Source: Candidatus Zixiibacteriota bacterium (GTDB taxonomy: Bacteria > Zixibacteria > MSB-5A5 > JAABVY01). From it: a stretch of DNA of 6,149 nucleotides. The position numbers were made by a program, and so were the translations under genes. Where the stretch lies: assembly GCA_011777135.1 (NCBI GenBank), contig JAABVY010000321.1, positions 7,183 to 13,331 of the forward strand. Reading direction: 5' to 3'. The notes under the pieces are model-generated. The model was not told where the DNA came from, made no database searches, and worked only from the letters and a program-made list of their open reading frames with translations. Shown here piece after piece: positions 4,834 through 6,149 of the stretch. Position 1 is the first letter of the stretch. The number at the start of each line of letters is the position of its first letter.

Positions 4834-5823
4834 CTATTTCAGCTCAGCTTTAAATTTCTCTGTAAGGGCGGGAACTACATCGAACAGATCTCCCACTATT
4901 CCATAGTTGGCAACCTTGAAAATAGGCGCATCTTTATCGCGATTAATGGCAACAATCGTCCCGGATGACTGCATCCCCACCAGGTGTTGGATTGCCCCGG
5001 ATATCCCACAGGCGATATAGAGCTTGGGATTTACCGTTTTGCCGGTCTGCCCGACTTGATGCGAATACTTAATCCAATCGGCATCAACAACTGCACGGGA
5101 TGCTCCTACAGCTCCATTGAGAACACTGGCCAATTCCTCGATCAGCTTAAAATTCTCCGGGGCCTTGAGGCCGCGCCCGCCGGATACGATGATATCCGCT
5201 TCAGTCAGGTTTATAGATCCTTCTCCACCGCCAACATTCTCTTTGACATTGATCTTGCTCTTAACCAGATCCGAGGGAACCTCCGGCTTTTCCACCTCAC
5301 CTGAACGGGAGTCATCCTTCTCCGCTTCAGGCATAACCTTGGGCCGCAGTGTGGCTATCTGGGGACGCTGCTCGGAGAAGGTCACTGTCAACCAGACATT
5401 ACCGCCAAAGGCCGGCTTTGTCGCCACCAGGGTACCGTCTTCCTTAGCAGCCAGGCCATTACAGTCCGCCGCCAGGCCGGTCTCAAGAAGGGCCGCCAGG
5501 CGCGGGAACAGCGCCTTGCCATAAAATGTCGCCGAACCCAGGAGTATTTCCGGCTCATGCTTTTTGACCAGATCAGCAAGCAGATTTGCATAAGCATCAT
5601 CACGAAACTGTTCCAGCTCCGGGTTATCATAGTAAATCACCTTATCAGCGCCATACTTGAAAAGATCAGCCGCGGCATCATCCATACCCGAGCCGAACAG
5701 CACTGCCGTGATTTCCGAGCTCTTGGCCTCTGCCAGCTTTTTTGCAGCGGCCAGCAATTCATAGGTAACGTTGGAAAGGCTGCCCGTTTTCTGCTGCGCG
5801 AATATCCAGATTCCCTGTGCCAT
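4834..5823 (-). CDS. etfA: Electron transfer flavoprotein, alpha subunit
   Basis: EtfA pairs with EtfB to form an FAD-carrying heterodimer in the cytoplasm that passes electrons between acyl-CoA or other flavin dehydrogenases and a quinone or other acceptor. The start is the ATG at 5823: AAAGGAG (complement of 5829-5835) lies 5 bases before it, whereas the GTG at 5826 would be too close. The 329-residue product has the usual two parts. The N-terminal domain includes 'YGKALFPRLAALLETGLAADCNGL' in outline (101-124) and 'QIATLRPKVMP' (155-165). The C-terminal FAD domain includes 'IIVSGGRGL' (211-219), 'GASRAVVDADW' (240-250), 'QVGQTGKTV' (256-264), 'GISGAIQHLVGM' (273-284), 'IVAINRDKDAPIF' (290-302) and 'YGIVGDLFDVVP' (307-318), all family signatures. 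The length is normal and there is no extra ferredoxin domain. The start overlaps the larC stop by one base (TGATG). etfB, usually adjacent, is not within this window. Whether it belongs to a bifurcating Etf cannot be decided here. Confidence 0.96.
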   Translation of the reverse strand: MAQGIWIFAQQKTGSLSNVTYELLAAAKKLAEAKSSEITAVLFGSGMDDAAADLFKYGADKVIYYDNPELEQFRDDAYANLLADLVKKHEPEILLGSATFYGKALFPRLAALLETGLAADCNGLAAKEDGTLVATKPAFGGNVWLTVTFSEQRPQIATLRPKVMPEAEKDDSRSGEVEKPEVPSDLVKSKINVKENVGGGEGSINLTEADIIVSGGRGLKAPENFKLIEELASVLNGAVGASRAVVDADWIKYSHQVGQTGKTVNPKLYIACGISGAIQHLVGMQSSGTIVAINRDKDAPIFKVANYGIVGDLFDVVPALTEKFKAELK

Positions 5824-6149
5824 CACAACTCCTTTATCTTATTGATCTCAAATTGCAGTTTTTGATTAAGGTCTATTATACTAATTTTGTGCTCAAATGC
5901 CAGTCTTTTCAAATCCTCATATTCAGGATAATAGCGCTTCCTGCCATCGACAATATACACCTTCGTTCTAACAGGCCCAAAACTCGTTTCCATGGTCTCG
6001 ATCGAGCGTTTGAGCTTGGTGCGGTCCAAAAGACAATACCTCATTCCCGAGGTTGTCGAATTGGCAAAAATGAATGATGTCATCCTGTCCTTATCTTCAG
6101 GCGCACAAAGTACGGTCAGCAGTGTCCCGGGGCGGTTCTTCTTCATCTG
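5823..6149 (-). CDS. larC: Nickel-pincer cofactor biosynthesis protein LarC, C-terminal part (partial at window edge)
   Basis: Only the last 108 codons are visible; the frame stays open to 6149, so the ATG at 6146 is an internal methionine. LarC inserts nickel into the pyridinium bisthiocarboxylate mononucleotide made by LarB and LarE, yielding the nickel-pincer cofactor of lactate racemase LarA and related racemases and epimerases. The visible part matches the LarC2 region: 'MKKNRPGTLLTVLCAPED', then 'STTSGMRYCLLDRTKLKRS' (S/T-x-G-x-R and the R-x-K-L-x-R motif), 'FGPVRTKVYIVDGRKRYYPE' and 'YEDLKRLAFEH'. These are hallmarks of the former DUF111 family. The protein ends 'NKIKEL', and its stop TGA shares a base with the etfA ATG, indicating translational coupling. 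In Lactiplantibacillus LarC is made by a programmed frameshift between LarC1 and LarC2; whether this homologue is fused in one frame cannot be seen here. Confidence 0.92.
   Translation of the reverse strand, partial: QMKKNRPGTLLTVLCAPEDKDRMTSFIFANSTTSGMRYCLLDRTKLKRSIETMETSFGPVRTKVYIVDGRKRYYPEYEDLKRLAFEHKISIIDLNQKLQFEINKIKEL

Noticed and set aside
5117..5524. Plus-strand open frames opposite etfA (also 4984-5304, 5557-5865 and the minus-strand frame 5388-5630)
   Set aside because: They are shadows of a well-conserved gene: no ribosome sites, no recognisable motifs, and full overlap with etfA signatures in the true frame.
5824..5826. GTG start for etfA one codon before the ATG
   Set aside because: The ribosome site AAAGGAG would be only two bases away. 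The ATG at 5823 has normal spacing and begins with the typical short EtfA N-terminus.

Overview
The window looks like chromosomal DNA from a Gram-negative-type (two-membrane) bacterium, probably an uncultivated member of the FCB group such as Candidatus Zixibacteria or a relative. The grounds are an outer-membrane beta-barrel protein with omptin features, a secreted multidomain protein ending in a type I dockerin of the 'NVSDAVWIINYVF' style that I associate with that group, and AGGAG-type ribosome binding sites. The lineage is an inference from remembered protein style, not from a marker gene. Nothing indicates a phage, transposon, CRISPR array, tRNA or rRNA.

Layout. (1) 1-966, plus strand: a consensus-like sigma-70 promoter, an ECF-type sigma factor and, 12 bases downstream, a 77-residue protein resembling the cytoplasmic part of an anti-sigma factor but with no zinc ligands and no membrane segment. 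(2) 1029-1062: a strong bidirectional intrinsic terminator. (3) 1090-1302, minus strand: a 70-residue, very lysine-rich protein around a C-x9-C-x10-C-x2-H putative zinc motif. (4) 1303-1545: an AT-rich divergent intergenic region with a minus-strand promoter candidate, long T-tracts and a near-perfect dyad. (5) 1546-3696, plus strand: an exported 716-residue protein with a beta-rich N-terminal region, Ig-like modules, a C39-peptidase-like domain that seems to have lost its catalytic cysteine, and a complete C-terminal dockerin. (6) 3762-4745, minus strand, convergent with the previous gene: an omptin-like outer-membrane protein that keeps both catalytic pairs (D-x-D and D-x-H). (7) 4834-6149, minus strand: etfA (electron transfer flavoprotein alpha subunit), translationally coupled to the 3' end of larC (nickel-pincer cofactor synthesis), which runs off the window.

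How the genes may work together. The sigma factor and the small acidic protein form a likely regulatory pair. larC and etfA overlap by one base and are almost certainly co-transcribed, which hints at a link between nickel-pincer-cofactor chemistry (lactate or other 2-hydroxyacid racemisation) and flavin-based electron transfer. The omptin-like gene lies in the same direction downstream, behind a hairpin that may attenuate read-through. The dockerin protein and the omptin-like protein both act outside the inner membrane, but they are convergent and nothing shows they work together. I see no clear-cut new multi-gene system. The most notable items are the apparent pseudo-C39 domain inserted in an Ig-like fold, the omptin-like protein outside the usual enterobacterial setting, and the larC-etfA coupling.
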